Source: Betaproteobacteria bacterium
GTDB lineage: Bacteria; Pseudomonadota; Gammaproteobacteria; Burkholderiales; Burkholderiaceae
Length of the DNA: 64,000 nucleotides
Assembly: GCA_009927445.1 (NCBI GenBank)
Contig: RFMZ01000207.1
Coordinates: 1 to 64,000 of the forward strand
Direction: 5' to 3'
This document shows, one piece after another, positions 11,405 to 25,419 of this stretch. How positions within the stretch are numbered: position 1 is the first letter of the stretch; each line of letters begins with the position of its first letter. The notes beneath the pieces were generated by a model. The model was not told the DNA's origin. It worked only from the letters and a program-made list of their open reading frames with translations, and did not search any database. Position numbers and translations under genes: made by a program.

Positions 11405-12526
11405 TTATCCATGAAACAAACGAGAGATATCGTTAAAAACTGCAATCCCTGTAAGTATTAAAATACCTCCCAAGCCTAATTTAACAGCAATCGCTTTAAA
11501 ATCCGCGGATACGCCTTTACCATAGATAAACTCCCAAAAATCAAACACTAATTGCCCACCGTCAAGCATGGGCAAAGGCAGCAAATTCATGAGCCCTAGG
11601 CTAATACTGATTAATGCCAAAAATCCTAAGTAAGGAATGAGTCCCGATTGAGCAGACTGACCGGCCATATTGGCAATACCAATTGGCCCACTAATTTGTG
11701 AAAATGAAACCTCACCCAACACCAGCGCTCGAATACTCATGATAGATACAACCGTAATGTCATAAACCCGATCAGATGCTAAGGTCAACGCCTGAAAAAA
11801 AGAGGTTTCTAACCGAAATGTCGCCATTGGGGTAGATCGCCGCATTTTTAAACCAAGCTGTTCAAATAAGTCTTGCTCCATATTCAGCGATTGAATCTTT
11901 TCTTTTGGAAAATCGATCCGGTAGACCCCTTTAGACTCATGATCAACTTCTAAAGCAAATCCTTCGCCTGAAAATATTGCTCTTAACAGCTTCCACCGCA
12001 GTCGGTTCCAACTTGGGATATCCTCAAAATTGACTGCCTGCTCCGCAACATTCGCATCTAAGAGGGCAAATCCCCTCACCTCATCGCCGGCTTCAACCCC
12101 CTCCATGGCGGCTATTGTATTGGTATTAGGATCATCTAGAATGGGCTTGACCTGCATCGGATTACTTAAAAATAAGGCGCTTAGTAAAACCCAAGCTAAT
12201 AAAAAATTCGCAAAAGGACCGGCCGCAACAACCAGAGATCTCTTCCAAAGAACTTGTTGATCAAATGCCTTACCTGCCTGGTCTACTGTTAAATCTGAAC
12301 GCTCCTTACTATCAAGAAGTTTAACGTAGCCACCAAGCGGAATTGCTGAGAGAACAAACTCCGTATCAAAAGGGTTTTTGGGTGTTTTTTTCCAAAGTAC
12401 AGGTCCAAAACCAATCGAAAATCGCTCCACAATAATCCCACAGAATTTGGCAGTTATGTAATGCCCAAATTCGTGAAACCCCACCAAAATAAGGATTGCC
12501 AGTAAAAACGCCAGTATAGTCATCAT
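11405..12526 (-). CDS. rseP: RIP metalloprotease RseP (site-2 protease family), short form
   Basis: 373 aa; 'GFHEFGHYITAKFCG' (HExxH), 'LLPLPMLDGGQLVF' (LDG motif); only one PDZ-like region visible. Confidence 0.95.
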   Translation of the reverse strand: MMTILAFLLAILILVGFHEFGHYITAKFCGIIVERFSIGFGPVLWKKTPKNPFDTEFVLSAIPLGGYVKLLDSKERSDLTVDQAGKAFDQQVLWKRSLVVAAGPFANFLLAWVLLSALFLSNPMQVKPILDDPNTNTIAAMEGVEAGDEVRGFALLDANVAEQAVNFEDIPSWNRLRWKLLRAIFSGEGFALEVDHESKGVYRIDFPKEKIQSLNMEQDLFEQLGLKMRRSTPMATFRLETSFFQALTLASDRVYDITVVSIMSIRALVLGEVSFSQISGPIGIANMAGQSAQSGLIPYLGFLALISISLGLMNLLPLPMLDGGQLVFDFWEFIYGKGVSADFKAIAVKLGLGGILILTGIAVFNDISRLFHG

Positions 12527-13708
12527 CTATTTCCTTAAGATACGCTCGATCTCTTTTTTAGCTAAATCTCTTGCCTCTTGATCAGCCATCATGATTATCT
12601 CAATACTATCAGCCGACACACTAGCAAGTCGCTCAAGTGTTGCTTCTACCACCTGGTCAATGCATGTAAATGGAATCTGATTGTCTAAAAAACTGGCCAC
12701 TGCAATCTCATTAGCGGCATTTAAGATAGTAGGCGCTGTACCGCGAGCTATCGCCGCGTCCCTAGCTAGACGTAAAGCTGGGAACCTTTTGATATCTGGC
12801 TTTAGAAAAGTTAATTGCGATAGCTCCTCCAAATGGAGTGGTGCAACCCCAGAACTAGTCCGATTTGGCCAAGCCAAACCGTAGGCGATCGGTGTTCGCA
12901 TGTCTGGCTGTCCTAACTGCGCAAGGACGGATCCATCAATATAGCGCACCATCGAATGAATAACACTTTGTGGATGTATCAACACTTGAATTTTTTCAGG
13001 TGGCATATTAAACAACCACATCGCCTCAATTAACTCTAAGCCTTTATTCATCATCGTTGCCGAGTCAACAGAAATTTTTCGACCCATCACCCAGTTGGGA
13101 TGAGCGCAAGCCTGATCAGGAGTTACCTGAGACAATTCTGCCACGGAAACATGTAAAAACGGCCCCCCCGAAGCTGTCAGAATCAACTCCTCCACACCTG
13201 CCCCAGAATCGCTATGAGTTTCAGTTGACCGAGATAAGCACTGAAATATCGCATTATGCTCGCTATCAATTGGCAATAAGATAGCCCCATGCTGCTTAGC
13301 CGCATTCATCATTAACTGACCAGACATCACTAAAGCTTCTTTATTGGCTAACAAAACGCGCTTGCCAGAACGAGCCGATTCCAGGGTGGGTAATAGTCCA
13401 GCTGCCCCTACAATGGCAGCCATTACCGTATCGACTTCTGGATGGAGGACCGCTTCAAGAAGACCAGCCTCACCCCATAAAACACAGGTTTGGTTTAGAT
13501 CAATCATGCTCGATATTTTTTGGGCTAATGCTTGATTGGCGACAACCACTAATTGGGGCAGAAACTCCAGTACTTGTTTAGCCAGTTTGTCGATCTGAGT
13601 GTGGGCAGATAATGAAACAATACGGTATAAGTCCGGGTGCTGTCTAACTATATCGAGGGTATTTTCACCAATCGAGCCAGTCGAGCCAAGAATGCATAAC
13701 TTTTTCAT
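12527..13708 (-). CDS. dxr: 1-deoxy-D-xylulose-5-phosphate reductoisomerase
   Basis: 393 aa; 'LGSTGSIGENTLDIVRQHP', 'LLANKEALVMSG', 'LTASGGPF', 'HPNWVMGRKISVDSATMMNKGLE'. Confidence 0.98.
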   Translation of the reverse strand: MKKLCILGSTGSIGENTLDIVRQHPDLYRIVSLSAHTQIDKLAKQVLEFLPQLVVVANQALAQKISSMIDLNQTCVLWGEAGLLEAVLHPEVDTVMAAIVGAAGLLPTLESARSGKRVLLANKEALVMSGQLMMNAAKQHGAILLPIDSEHNAIFQCLSRSTETHSDSGAGVEELILTASGGPFLHVSVAELSQVTPDQACAHPNWVMGRKISVDSATMMNKGLELIEAMWLFNMPPEKIQVLIHPQSVIHSMVRYIDGSVLAQLGQPDMRTPIAYGLAWPNRTSSGVAPLHLEELSQLTFLKPDIKRFPALRLARDAAIARGTAPTILNAANEIAVASFLDNQIPFTCIDQVVEATLERLASVSADSIEIIMMADQEARDLAKKEIERILRK

Positions 13709-14556
13709 CGAAGCAATTGCAATAAAACTGCGGCAATGGGTAAAGTGGGTAATAAAGCATCTAAACGGTCAAGTACGCCACCATGTCCAGGTAAAAGCTG
13801 GCTACTATCCTTTTGACCTGCTAGTCTTTTGAGTAAAGATTCGAATAAATCTCCAACCACGCTCATACCCATTAAAAAGATTACACTAAAGAAAAATTTG
13901 AGCTGAAAATGTGTCTCAAAATGATCTAACAAACCAAATCCTTTGACTATACAAAAGACCATCAAAACGCATCCCAATCCGCCAAAAACGCCTTCCCAAG
14001 ATTTTCCTGGGCTAATCAATGCTGCTAGCTTAGTCTTTCCCCATTTTTTACCAACAAAATAAGCGCCAATATCAGCCGACCAAACAACTATCAAAATACT
14101 CATAAACAACCATAAATCAGTATTTCTCAATAAGATACAGGCATACCAAGCGCTCACAAAAACAAAAATGCCAACCACACCCAAAAAGAACGTATAACGA
14201 TCGATTTGTATCAACAGTCCTATCTTTAATAAGTATGGCGCACAAACGACCCAGAAGAAAACACTACCCAAAAGCATGGCCTGTAAAAAATAAAAGACTG
14301 CATCAGACATGCTCAAGGAGTCAAAAATAATACGCTGCAACGCGAGATAACTGAACAGCAAAATAACTTGCACGAAGACAGCATATCCAACAGGACGAAA
14401 CGGATTATTGGGCCAAATAAGTCGAGCCCACTCCCAGGCAGCAAGGCTAATTACAAAGCTTAAAACGATATATAAATAGGACTTTGGGAGCAGAAAAAAA
14501 ACTGGTAAAAAAATAACGAATAAAGCGATTGCCGTAAAAACTCGCGCTTTAAGCAT
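13705..14556 (-). CDS. cdsA: phosphatidate cytidylyltransferase
   Basis: 283 aa multi-TM; '[28 protein letters not shown]', '[34 protein letters not shown]'. Confidence 0.97.
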   Translation of the reverse strand: MLKARVFTAIALFVIFLPVFFLLPKSYLYIVLSFVISLAAWEWARLIWPNNPFRPVGYAVFVQVILLFSYLALQRIIFDSLSMSDAVFYFLQAMLLGSVFFWVVCAPYLLKIGLLIQIDRYTFFLGVVGIFVFVSAWYACILLRNTDLWLFMSILIVVWSADIGAYFVGKKWGKTKLAALISPGKSWEGVFGGLGCVLMVFCIVKGFGLLDHFETHFQLKFFFSVIFLMGMSVVGDLFESLLKRLAGQKDSSQLLPGHGGVLDRLDALLPTLPIAAVLLQLLR

Positions 14557-15331
14557 TTTTAACGAGTTGATTCTCTAGCAATTGATGTCCTGTTTGGCCA
14601 AATCGTCGCTCACGTAATCGATACCATTCGAGACTTTTTTGAAACTGTTTCAAATCAAAATCAGGCCAAAACGTATCGGTAAAATACATCTCGGTATAAG
14701 CCAAATGCCATAACAAGAAATTACTTACCCGCTGCTCGCCTCCTGTACGAATAAATAAATCCGGCTCTGGGGCATAAGACATGGCTAAGTAAGGATTTAA
14801 CCAATTCTCATCAATATCATCGGGCGAAATAAGAGGATTATTAACCAAGGCTAAGCGCGTGGCATTGAGAATATCCCACCGACCACCGTAATTGGCTGCA
14901 ATTGTCAGAACTAATCCCGTATTTTGAGCCGTCAAAGTCTCGGCTTTTTGGATACGCTCTTGAATCTCATCCGAAAATGCCTGTAAATCACCAATCACGC
15001 GAAGTCGAATATTGTTCTTGTTCAGACGAGCTACTTCTTTATCTAAAGCCTTTAAAAATAGACTCATCAGAAAATTTACCTCATCGGTCGGCCGACGCCA
15101 ATTTTCAGAGCTAAAAGCAAACAAAGTCAGATATTTGACTCCTGCTTGGACACAGTTTTCGACCGTCTTGCGAACCGTATCCAAACCGCGGTTATGTCCT
15201 GCAACTCTCGGTAAAAAACGCTGATTAGCCCAGCGACCATTGCCATCCATGATGATCGCAATATGCTTAGGTACTGCAGATACTTCTGGAACTGCTAATG
15301 TAGAACTGATCATATAGGTGCTAAACATCAA
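14549..15331 (-). CDS. uppS: isoprenyl transferase (undecaprenyl diphosphate synthase)
   Basis: '[15 protein letters not shown]', '[10 protein letters not shown]', '[37 protein letters not shown]'; exact start uncertain (several N-terminal Met). Confidence 0.96.
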   Translation of the reverse strand: MMFSTYMISSTLAVPEVSAVPKHIAIIMDGNGRWANQRFLPRVAGHNRGLDTVRKTVENCVQAGVKYLTLFAFSSENWRRPTDEVNFLMSLFLKALDKEVARLNKNNIRLRVIGDLQAFSDEIQERIQKAETLTAQNTGLVLTIAANYGGRWDILNATRLALVNNPLISPDDIDENWLNPYLAMSYAPEPDLFIRTGGEQRVSNFLLWHLAYTEMYFTDTFWPDFDLKQFQKSLEWYRLRERRFGQTGHQLLENQLVKNA

Positions 15332-15378
15332 GTGGGAATCGTTTAATCATAACAAAGTTATTAAGTCAATCATACGAA

Positions 15379-15939
15379 CTACACTGTCATGATTTCTTTT
15401 TCTTTATCTTGTACTAACTTATCAACTTCAGCAACAAACTTATCCGTGCTTTTTTGAACGACATCCTGCGATTTACGCTCATCATCCTCAGATATCAATT
15501 TATCCTTCGAAAGTTTTTTTAAGCCCTCATTCGCATCTCTTCGTAAGTTACGAATTGCTATTTTAGCGTCCTCACCCTCAGACTTAACTAGTTTAACCAA
15601 CTCTTTTCGACGCTCTTCGGTGAGCGCTGGCATAGGAACACGAATGACATTGCCCTGTGTTGATGGGTTTAAACCTAAATCCGCGTCGCGGATCGCTTTT
15701 TCAACTACCGCAACCATCGGCTTTTCCCATGGGGTAACAGTAATAGTTCTTGCATCTGCCAAGCCCAGATTGGCAACTTGAGTCAAGGACGTGGGATTGC
15801 CATAATAATCAACCAGAATATGCTCTAAAAGACCGGTATGCGCTCGTCCAGTGCGTATTTTAGATAGCGACCCTTTGAAAGAATCAATGGACTTGATCAT
15901 TTTTTGATCTGTATTACTAATGACTTCATTCAATGCCAT
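15379..15939 (-). CDS. frr: ribosome recycling factor
   Basis: 186 aa; '[23 protein letters not shown]', '[13 protein letters not shown]'. Confidence 0.97.
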   Translation of the reverse strand: MALNEVISNTDQKMIKSIDSFKGSLSKIRTGRAHTGLLEHILVDYYGNPTSLTQVANLGLADARTITVTPWEKPMVAVVEKAIRDADLGLNPSTQGNVIRVPMPALTEERRKELVKLVKSEGEDAKIAIRNLRRDANEGLKKLSKDKLISEDDERKSQDVVQKSTDKFVAEVDKLVQDKEKEIMTV

Positions 15940-15952
15940 ACAAACTCCCTCA

Positions 15953-16663
15953 TTAAACGTGTACTAAAGTACCCTCTTTTTCACCATTTACAACCCGCAA
16001 CAGAGAACCTTCTTTAAAAATAGAAAATACCTTAATCGGCAATTGTCGATCACGACAAAGTGCAAAAGCTGTAGCATCCATTACCTGAAGATTCTTGACA
16101 ATGGCCTCATCAAACGTAATCGATTCATAACGCACCGCATCCGGATTCTTATTGGGATCACTCGAGTAAATACCATCAACTTTGGTGGCCTTTAGGACAA
16201 TATCAACTCCCATCTCAGCTCCACGCAAGGCTGCAGCGGTATCAGTCGTAAAAAAAGGATTACCAGTGCCGGCTGCAAAAATAACTACTTTGCCCTCACT
16301 CATATGCCGAATAGCTCGAGGTCGTATATAGGGCTCTACAACCTGATCCATCCGTAATGCCGATTGCACTCTAGCTTCAACTCCTTGCTGGCGAAGGGCA
16401 TCTTGCAAGGCAAGAGAATTCATCATCGTAGCCAGCATCCCCATATAGTCTGCAGTAGCTCTGTCCATTCCAGCAGCACCGCCAGCAACTCCTCTAAAGA
16501 TGTTTCCGCCCCCAATGACGATAGCTAATTGCACCCCTAACTGAACAACTTTAGCAATTTCCGAAACCATCGATTCAATAGTTGTTGGATTAATCCCAAA
16601 TGCGTCGTTTCCCATTAAGGCTTCACCAGACAACTTGAGAAGAACACTTTTAAAGGCTGTCAT
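15953..16663 (-). CDS. pyrH: uridylate kinase
   Basis: 236 aa; '[11 protein letters not shown]', '[11 protein letters not shown]', '[18 protein letters not shown]', 'VDGIYSSDP'. Confidence 0.98.
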   Translation of the reverse strand: MTAFKSVLLKLSGEALMGNDAFGINPTTIESMVSEIAKVVQLGVQLAIVIGGGNIFRGVAGGAAGMDRATADYMGMLATMMNSLALQDALRQQGVEARVQSALRMDQVVEPYIRPRAIRHMSEGKVVIFAAGTGNPFFTTDTAAALRGAEMGVDIVLKATKVDGIYSSDPNKNPDAVRYESITFDEAIVKNLQVMDATAFALCRDRQLPIKVFSIFKEGSLLRVVNGEKEGTLVHV

Positions 16664-16797
16664 TATGATCTTTCAGATAAGTACTCATATTATGATAACT
16701 ATAAGCCTAGATTACTGTTTTCAATGTTTACTACAACTCCACTGCGATTCAATCTGATAAATTCCATAGCAATGTTGCGCTGCAGGGCCAAATCCGC

Positions 16798-16838
16798 GCT
16801 CTTTACCCCGCTCTTTAACCCCGAACGCTCTTAAACCC
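16798..16838. repeat. three imperfect tandem copies of a ~12-13 nt unit (GCTCTTTACCCC / GCTCTTTAACCCC / GCTCTTAAACCC)
   Basis: read directly: copies at 16798-16809, 16810-16822 and 16827-16838, in the tsf-pyrH gap. Confidence 0.7.
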
Positions 16839-16855
16839 GCCCACCAATGAACTAA

Positions 16856-17737
16856 CTAAGCTGTACCTTTTGCTGCAGCAACTTGCGCTGCTACTTCAGC
16901 AGCAAAATCATCTTGACGCTTTTCAATTCCCTCGCCCACGATATACATGGTGAAAGAGTGAATCGTCGTTTGTTGCTGTTTGAGCATCTGTTCTACAGTT
17001 TGTTTATCATTCTTCACAAAAGTTTGGTTTAGTAAAGAAACCTCTTTCAAATACTTCTGTATTGAACCATCAACCATCTTGGCAACTATCTCAGGCGGCT
17101 TCCCAGACTCAGCAGCTTTTTGCTCAGCAACGCTGCGCTCAATGGCAATTTTCTCAGCAGGTACTTCTGCAGTCGATAAAGCAACCGGCTTCATAGCTGC
17201 AATATGCATTGCCACATCTTTGGCAGCAACCTCATCGCCTACAAATTCAACCATCACGCCGATCCGGGTACCATGTAAGTAAGATACCAATTGGTTAGAA
17301 CCGGAAAATAACTGAAAACGACGAATCGATAAGTTTTCCCCAATTTTCCCAATTAACTCGGAGCGGACTCCATCAACCGTCTTTTCACCAAGATGAAGAG
17401 CCAACAAACTTGCAACATCCTTTGGCTTACTATGTACGATCAAACTGGCACAGTCACTCGCAAATTTTAAGAAATCATCGTTTTTTGAAACAAAATCTGT
17501 TTCACAATTAATTTCTAAAAGCACTCCTTGATGACCATCAATCAGGGAGGTAATTACGCCCTCCGCTGTAATTCTTGATGCTGCTTTACTCGCCTTACTA
17601 CCAAGTTTGACACGTAAAATTTCTTCGGCACGGGCCATATCACCAAGGGCTTCGGTTAGAGCTTTCTTACACTCCATCATCGGCGCATCGGTTTTAGCGC
17701 GCAACTCTCCCACCATGCTAGCTGTAATTGCAACCAT
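16856..17737 (-). CDS. tsf: elongation factor Ts
   Basis: 293 aa; '[34 protein letters not shown]', '[14 protein letters not shown]'. Confidence 0.98.
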   Translation of the reverse strand: MVAITASMVGELRAKTDAPMMECKKALTEALGDMARAEEILRVKLGSKASKAASRITAEGVITSLIDGHQGVLLEINCETDFVSKNDDFLKFASDCASLIVHSKPKDVASLLALHLGEKTVDGVRSELIGKIGENLSIRRFQLFSGSNQLVSYLHGTRIGVMVEFVGDEVAAKDVAMHIAAMKPVALSTAEVPAEKIAIERSVAEQKAAESGKPPEIVAKMVDGSIQKYLKEVSLLNQTFVKNDKQTVEQMLKQQQTTIHSFTMYIVGEGIEKRQDDFAAEVAAQVAAAKGTA

Positions 17738-18487
17738 TTACTCTGCCTTTCCTTCCTCATGAATAGCTTCTTCAGGATCTTTAATCGCTTCGACCAATTG
17801 TGACATGGCAGAAGCCTTACCTTCTAAAATGGCATCAGCCATACCACGCACATATAAAGCCACCGCTTTACTAGAGTCATCATTACCTGGAATAATGTAA
17901 TCTACGCCATCTGGGGAGTGGTTCGTATCAACCACAGCGATTACTGGAATACCTAATTTTTTTGCTTCCGTTAAGGCAATTTTGTGATAACCAATATCTA
18001 CTACAAAAATCGCTTCCGGAATACCCGCCATCTCTTGAATACCGCCTAAAGACTTCTGCAACTTATCTACTTCACGTTCATTCATCAAAGCTTCTTTTTT
18101 AGCTAAGCGCTCCCAATCACCGGTCTCGCGCGCAGCAGTCATTTCCTTTAAACGCTTAATGGAACCTTTGACAGTCTTAAAGTTCGTTAAAGTACCGCCT
18201 AACCAACGGGCATCAACATATGGCATTCCAGCCCGAGCGGCCTCCTCTGCAATGATGTCTTTAGATTGTCTTTTGGTTCCGACAAACAAAATTGTTCCAC
18301 GATTGGCTGCAATTGTGCGCGCAAATTTGGTAGCCTCTAGAAATAACGGTAACGTTTTTTCGAGGTTAATAATGTGGATTTTATTTCTATGGCCGTAAAT
18401 GAATGGGGCCATTCTGGGTGACCAGAAACGGGTTTGATGCCCAAAATGGCATCCAGCTTCTAGCATCTGACGCATTGTCACTGACAT
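17738..18487 (-). CDS. rpsB: 30S ribosomal protein S2
   Basis: 249 aa; '[28 protein letters not shown]', '[15 protein letters not shown]', '[21 protein letters not shown]'. Confidence 0.98.
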   Translation of the reverse strand: MSVTMRQMLEAGCHFGHQTRFWSPRMAPFIYGHRNKIHIINLEKTLPLFLEATKFARTIAANRGTILFVGTKRQSKDIIAEEAARAGMPYVDARWLGGTLTNFKTVKGSIKRLKEMTAARETGDWERLAKKEALMNEREVDKLQKSLGGIQEMAGIPEAIFVVDIGYHKIALTEAKKLGIPVIAVVDTNHSPDGVDYIIPGNDDSSKAVALYVRGMADAILEGKASAMSQLVEAIKDPEEAIHEEGKAE

Positions 18488-18531
18488 AATTCAATTCTCC
18501 TAAGGGTTAAACGAAAGTCAAATCCTGATTA

Positions 18532-18556
18532 CGCTAAAAAGCGCCACCCCGGATGG
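18532..18556 (-). promoter_or_regulatory. candidate structured rpsB 5' leader (two adjacent short inverted repeats)
   Basis: CGCTAAAAAGCG (18532-18543) immediately followed by CCACCCCGGATGG (18544-18556), about 45 nt upstream of the rpsB start. Confidence 0.3.
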
Positions 18557-18715
18557 TTTGACTCGAGATTCTCTGTTGAATGATATTTCTGATCAAGTAT
18601 TGGCTAAAATGAATTCAAATTAAAAATCTTTGAAAACAAAGGCAATAACGACAAAAAATAATCAATGCTCAACAAAGTTTTAGCATTATAAGCTACTTTC
18701 AGCCATAATTCCAGT

Positions 18716-19549
18716 ATGAGAGAACTTTTTACTAAAGAATCAGACATTCAGGCGATGCGTCAAGCAGGGCAGTTGGCCAGTGAAGTACTAGACCATATCG
18801 CACCGCATGTTCAGGTAGGTATCTCCACGGAAGAAATAGACCGGCTTTGCCATGCCTATATGCGGGATGTGCAAAAAACGATTCCAGCCCCCCTAAATTA
18901 TCAACCACCCGGTTATCCGCCCTTCCCGAAGGCTATTTGCACCTCCGTCAATGATGTGATTTGCCACGGCATTCCGAGCGAACGCCTTCTTAAATCAGGT
19001 GATATCGTAAACATTGATATTACGGTCATTACCCCAAGTGGCTATTTTGGCGATACCAGTCGGATGTTCTTAGTGGGTGAAGTTTCAATCATGGCAAAAC
19101 GTCTTTCTCAAATCACCTTCGAATGTATGTGGCTTGGTATCGCACAAGTTAAACCGGGAGCCCAACTTGGAGATATCGGCCATGCGATCCAAAGACATGC
19201 TGAAAAAGCTGGTTACTCCGTAGTTAGGGAATATTGTGGTCACGGAATTGGTAAAGTATTTCATCAAGATCCGCAAATCCTGCACTATGGCAAACCAAAA
19301 ACAGGTGACAAACTAGAAGAAGGAATGACTTTTACGATCGAACCCATGATTAATGCCGGCAAACGAGATATTCGAACCATGCCCGATTTGTGGACTGTAA
19401 AAACAAAAGATCGTAGCCTTTCAGCACAGTGGGAACATACCGTCCTAGTGACACAAAACGGCGTCGAAGTCCTAACAAGCTCCCAAAACTGCCCAGAACC
19501 CCCAGAAATTGTTAAACCTCAGATTTCCGGAAATACGTCCATTGCTTGA
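18716..19549 (+). CDS. map: type I methionine aminopeptidase
   Basis: 277 aa; 'CTSVNDVICHGIPS', 'GDIVNIDITV', 'YFGDTSRMF', 'YCGHGIGKVFHQDPQILHYG', 'FTIEPMI'; divergent from rpsB. Confidence 0.97.
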   Translation: MRELFTKESDIQAMRQAGQLASEVLDHIAPHVQVGISTEEIDRLCHAYMRDVQKTIPAPLNYQPPGYPPFPKAICTSVNDVICHGIPSERLLKSGDIVNIDITVITPSGYFGDTSRMFLVGEVSIMAKRLSQITFECMWLGIAQVKPGAQLGDIGHAIQRHAEKAGYSVVREYCGHGIGKVFHQDPQILHYGKPKTGDKLEEGMTFTIEPMINAGKRDIRTMPDLWTVKTKDRSLSAQWEHTVLVTQNGVEVLTSSQNCPEPPEIVKPQISGNTSIA

Positions 19550-19567
19550 AAATCTCCTGTACACCTA

Positions 19568-22135
19568 ATGAACAAGTTTTTAGAAATTAAAACGAAACTT
19601 TTCGAGCAATTTAATGCTAGTCAACAGGTCACTAAACTGACTAAAAATTTAAGCGCTGCCGCTGAGACGATCCTCAAGGAAGCATGGCTCAAAGCCGGCC
19701 TTGATCAATTTAATACCCAACAAATGCCAACCTTGATTGCTGTGGGTGGATTTGGTAGAAATGAGTTATTCCCTTTTTCTGATGTAGATATTTTGTTCTT
19801 GCACAATGAACAACATATCGAACTGGTTGCTCAAAAATATGGTGAACAACTCGAAAAATTCGTTTCTTTATGCTGGGATTATGGTCTTGAAATAGGGTCC
19901 TCAGTCCGCAATTTAGATGAATGCCTGAACGAATCAGCCAAAGATATTACTGTGCGCACCTCCCTCTTAGAGTCACGCTATCTACTTGGTAATATCGAAC
20001 TTTACACACAGTTTCAGATAGCTTTTGACAAAGCAATGGATTGCCGCTCATTTTTCTTGGAAAAACTTTTAGAGCTTCGGCAACGCCATCAAAAATATCA
20101 AAACACACCCTACGCCCTAGAGCCAAACTGTAAAGAAAGTCCTGGTGGCCTGCGGGACTTGCAAGTTATTTTGTGGATGACAAAAGCCGCTCATCTAGGG
20201 GCTAGTTTTAAAGACCTCTATCAACGTGGCATCATTACAGCCCACGAAGAAAAAGAGCTATCCAAAAATCAAAGAACTCTCCAAAAAATCAGGGCACAAT
20301 TACATCTTTTATCCAAGCGGCGTCAAGATGTATTAATTTTTGAGGCGCAAACAGCTCTGGCAGAAAGCTTTGGCTTAACTAGTACCAAAGTAAAAAGAGC
20401 AAGCGAGCAAATCATGCGAAAGTATTACTGGGCCGCTAAAGCTGTAACCCAATTAAATGAAATTCTTATTCAAAATATCGAAGCGTTGATTTTTCCTCAA
20501 AAAGCGCTTACGCCACTGCCGCTGTCGGAATATTTTATTGATCGGCAAGGTCAGTTAGATATCTTGGATCCACTCCTTTTTGAAAAAAAGCCGGATCAAA
20601 TTTTAGTAACTTTTTTACTTTTTGCCAGTTACTCCCAATTAACTGGATTTTCTACCCAAACCATGCGCGCAATTTATAACGCCAGAGAGTTAATGAATGC
20701 ATCTTGGCGGAATCAGCCCGAAAATCGACAAGTATTTTTAGCCATCATTAAGCAAACTACAGGTATTACAAGAACCTTACATTTAATGAACCAAACTAGT
20801 GTTCTCGGTAGATATCTTCCACCGTTTCGAAAAATTGTAGGACAAATGCAACATGATTTATTTCATGTGTATACCGTTGACCAACACATAATGACTGTTT
20901 TAAAAAATGTTCGTAGATTTTTTGTGGCTGAATTAGCCCATGAATTTCCTTTTTGTAGCGAATTAGCAGCTAATTTTGATCAGTCATGGATCTTAGTCCT
21001 AGGCGCCATATTTCACGATATTGCTAAGGGACGAGGTGGTGATCATTCAGAGCTAGGGAAAAAAGATGTCAAGCTATTTTGTACCCAGCACAGTATTGCC
21101 AAAGAAGACGCTGATCTCGTTTCATTTTTAGTCGCAGAGCACCTGAGTATGAGTCAGATTGCTCAGAAAAAAGATATTTACGATCCACAAATCATAGCCT
21201 TGTTTGCTCAAAAAGTACAAACAAAACGCAACCTAACCGCGCTCTATCTTCTCACTGTCGCTGACATTCGTGGCACAAGTCCAAAGGTCTGGAATGCCTG
21301 GAAAGGTAAATTATTAGAGGATTTATATCGTGCTACGCTCCAATATTTGGGTGGGGCATCCTTTGATGCCAACTCGCAATTAGATCTGCGCCAGAAAAGT
21401 GCCCTCGAGCAACTCCGGCTGCACGGCATTCACCAAGATGCCCACCTAGAACTTTGGAAAAGTTTAGACGTAGGCTTTTTCTTAAAGCATGATGCGAATA
21501 ATATTGCCTGGCTTACGCGCCATCTATTTAATCATGTCAAGACTATAGAGCCGATTGTGAAAGCGCGCCTATCCCCAATTGGCGATGGTCTTCAAATTGT
21601 GGTCTACCTGCCAGATCAAACTGATTTATTCGCTCGGATTCTAGCTTATCTCGATCAAAGTGGCTTTACGATTTTGGATGCTAATGTTCATACAACCTTG
21701 AAGGGTTACGCGCTTGATACTTTTGAGGTCTTACATGTGCAAGGACGAGAAATCGGTTCTTATCGGGACTTAATCCAAATGGTTGAGTATGACCTCTTGA
21801 AAACTCTAAAACAATTAGCCCCCCTCCCCGAGGTCCAAAAGGGGCGCACGTCTAGACAATCGAGAACCTTTCCAATTCAACCTCGAGTTAGTCTCATCCC
21901 CGATGAGCGCAGTGAACTGTTTGTTTTATCCTTAAGCACAAATGACCGAGCTGGCCTTCTCTACGCTGTTTCTAGGATTTTGGCTAAACATCAAATCTCT
22001 TTAAAAAATGCGCGAATTAATACTCTTGGGGAAAGGGTAGAGGACACTCTCTTGCTTGATGGAGAGCGATTAAAATTAAATCCAAAACTGCAAATCCAAA
22101 TTGAAACTGAATTAATTGAAGCCCTAGCGATATAG
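19568..22135 (+). CDS. glnD: [protein-PII] uridylyltransferase / uridylyl-removing enzyme
   Basis: 855 aa; 'VAVGGFGRNELFPFSDVDILFL'-like NT motif, 'ILGAIFHDIAKGRGGDHSELG' HD motif, C-terminal ACT domains. Confidence 0.97.
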   Translation: MNKFLEIKTKLFEQFNASQQVTKLTKNLSAAAETILKEAWLKAGLDQFNTQQMPTLIAVGGFGRNELFPFSDVDILFLHNEQHIELVAQKYGEQLEKFVSLCWDYGLEIGSSVRNLDECLNESAKDITVRTSLLESRYLLGNIELYTQFQIAFDKAMDCRSFFLEKLLELRQRHQKYQNTPYALEPNCKESPGGLRDLQVILWMTKAAHLGASFKDLYQRGIITAHEEKELSKNQRTLQKIRAQLHLLSKRRQDVLIFEAQTALAESFGLTSTKVKRASEQIMRKYYWAAKAVTQLNEILIQNIEALIFPQKALTPLPLSEYFIDRQGQLDILDPLLFEKKPDQILVTFLLFASYSQLTGFSTQTMRAIYNARELMNASWRNQPENRQVFLAIIKQTTGITRTLHLMNQTSVLGRYLPPFRKIVGQMQHDLFHVYTVDQHIMTVLKNVRRFFVAELAHEFPFCSELAANFDQSWILVLGAIFHDIAKGRGGDHSELGKKDVKLFCTQHSIAKEDADLVSFLVAEHLSMSQIAQKKDIYDPQIIALFAQKVQTKRNLTALYLLTVADIRGTSPKVWNAWKGKLLEDLYRATLQYLGGASFDANSQLDLRQKSALEQLRLHGIHQDAHLELWKSLDVGFFLKHDANNIAWLTRHLFNHVKTIEPIVKARLSPIGDGLQIVVYLPDQTDLFARILAYLDQSGFTILDANVHTTLKGYALDTFEVLHVQGREIGSYRDLIQMVEYDLLKTLKQLAPLPEVQKGRTSRQSRTFPIQPRVSLIPDERSELFVLSLSTNDRAGLLYAVSRILAKHQISLKNARINTLGERVEDTLLLDGERLKLNPKLQIQIETELIEALAI

Positions 22136-22219
22136 AGTCAGCTTTGTTAAGCATCGTTCAATGCTCTTTCTTCCAACGACACAACTGGTAGTTCGTAGCC
22201 GCATTAAATCCATCATGAT

Positions 22220-25415
<3,196 letters not shown>

Positions 25416-25419
25416 AGGT

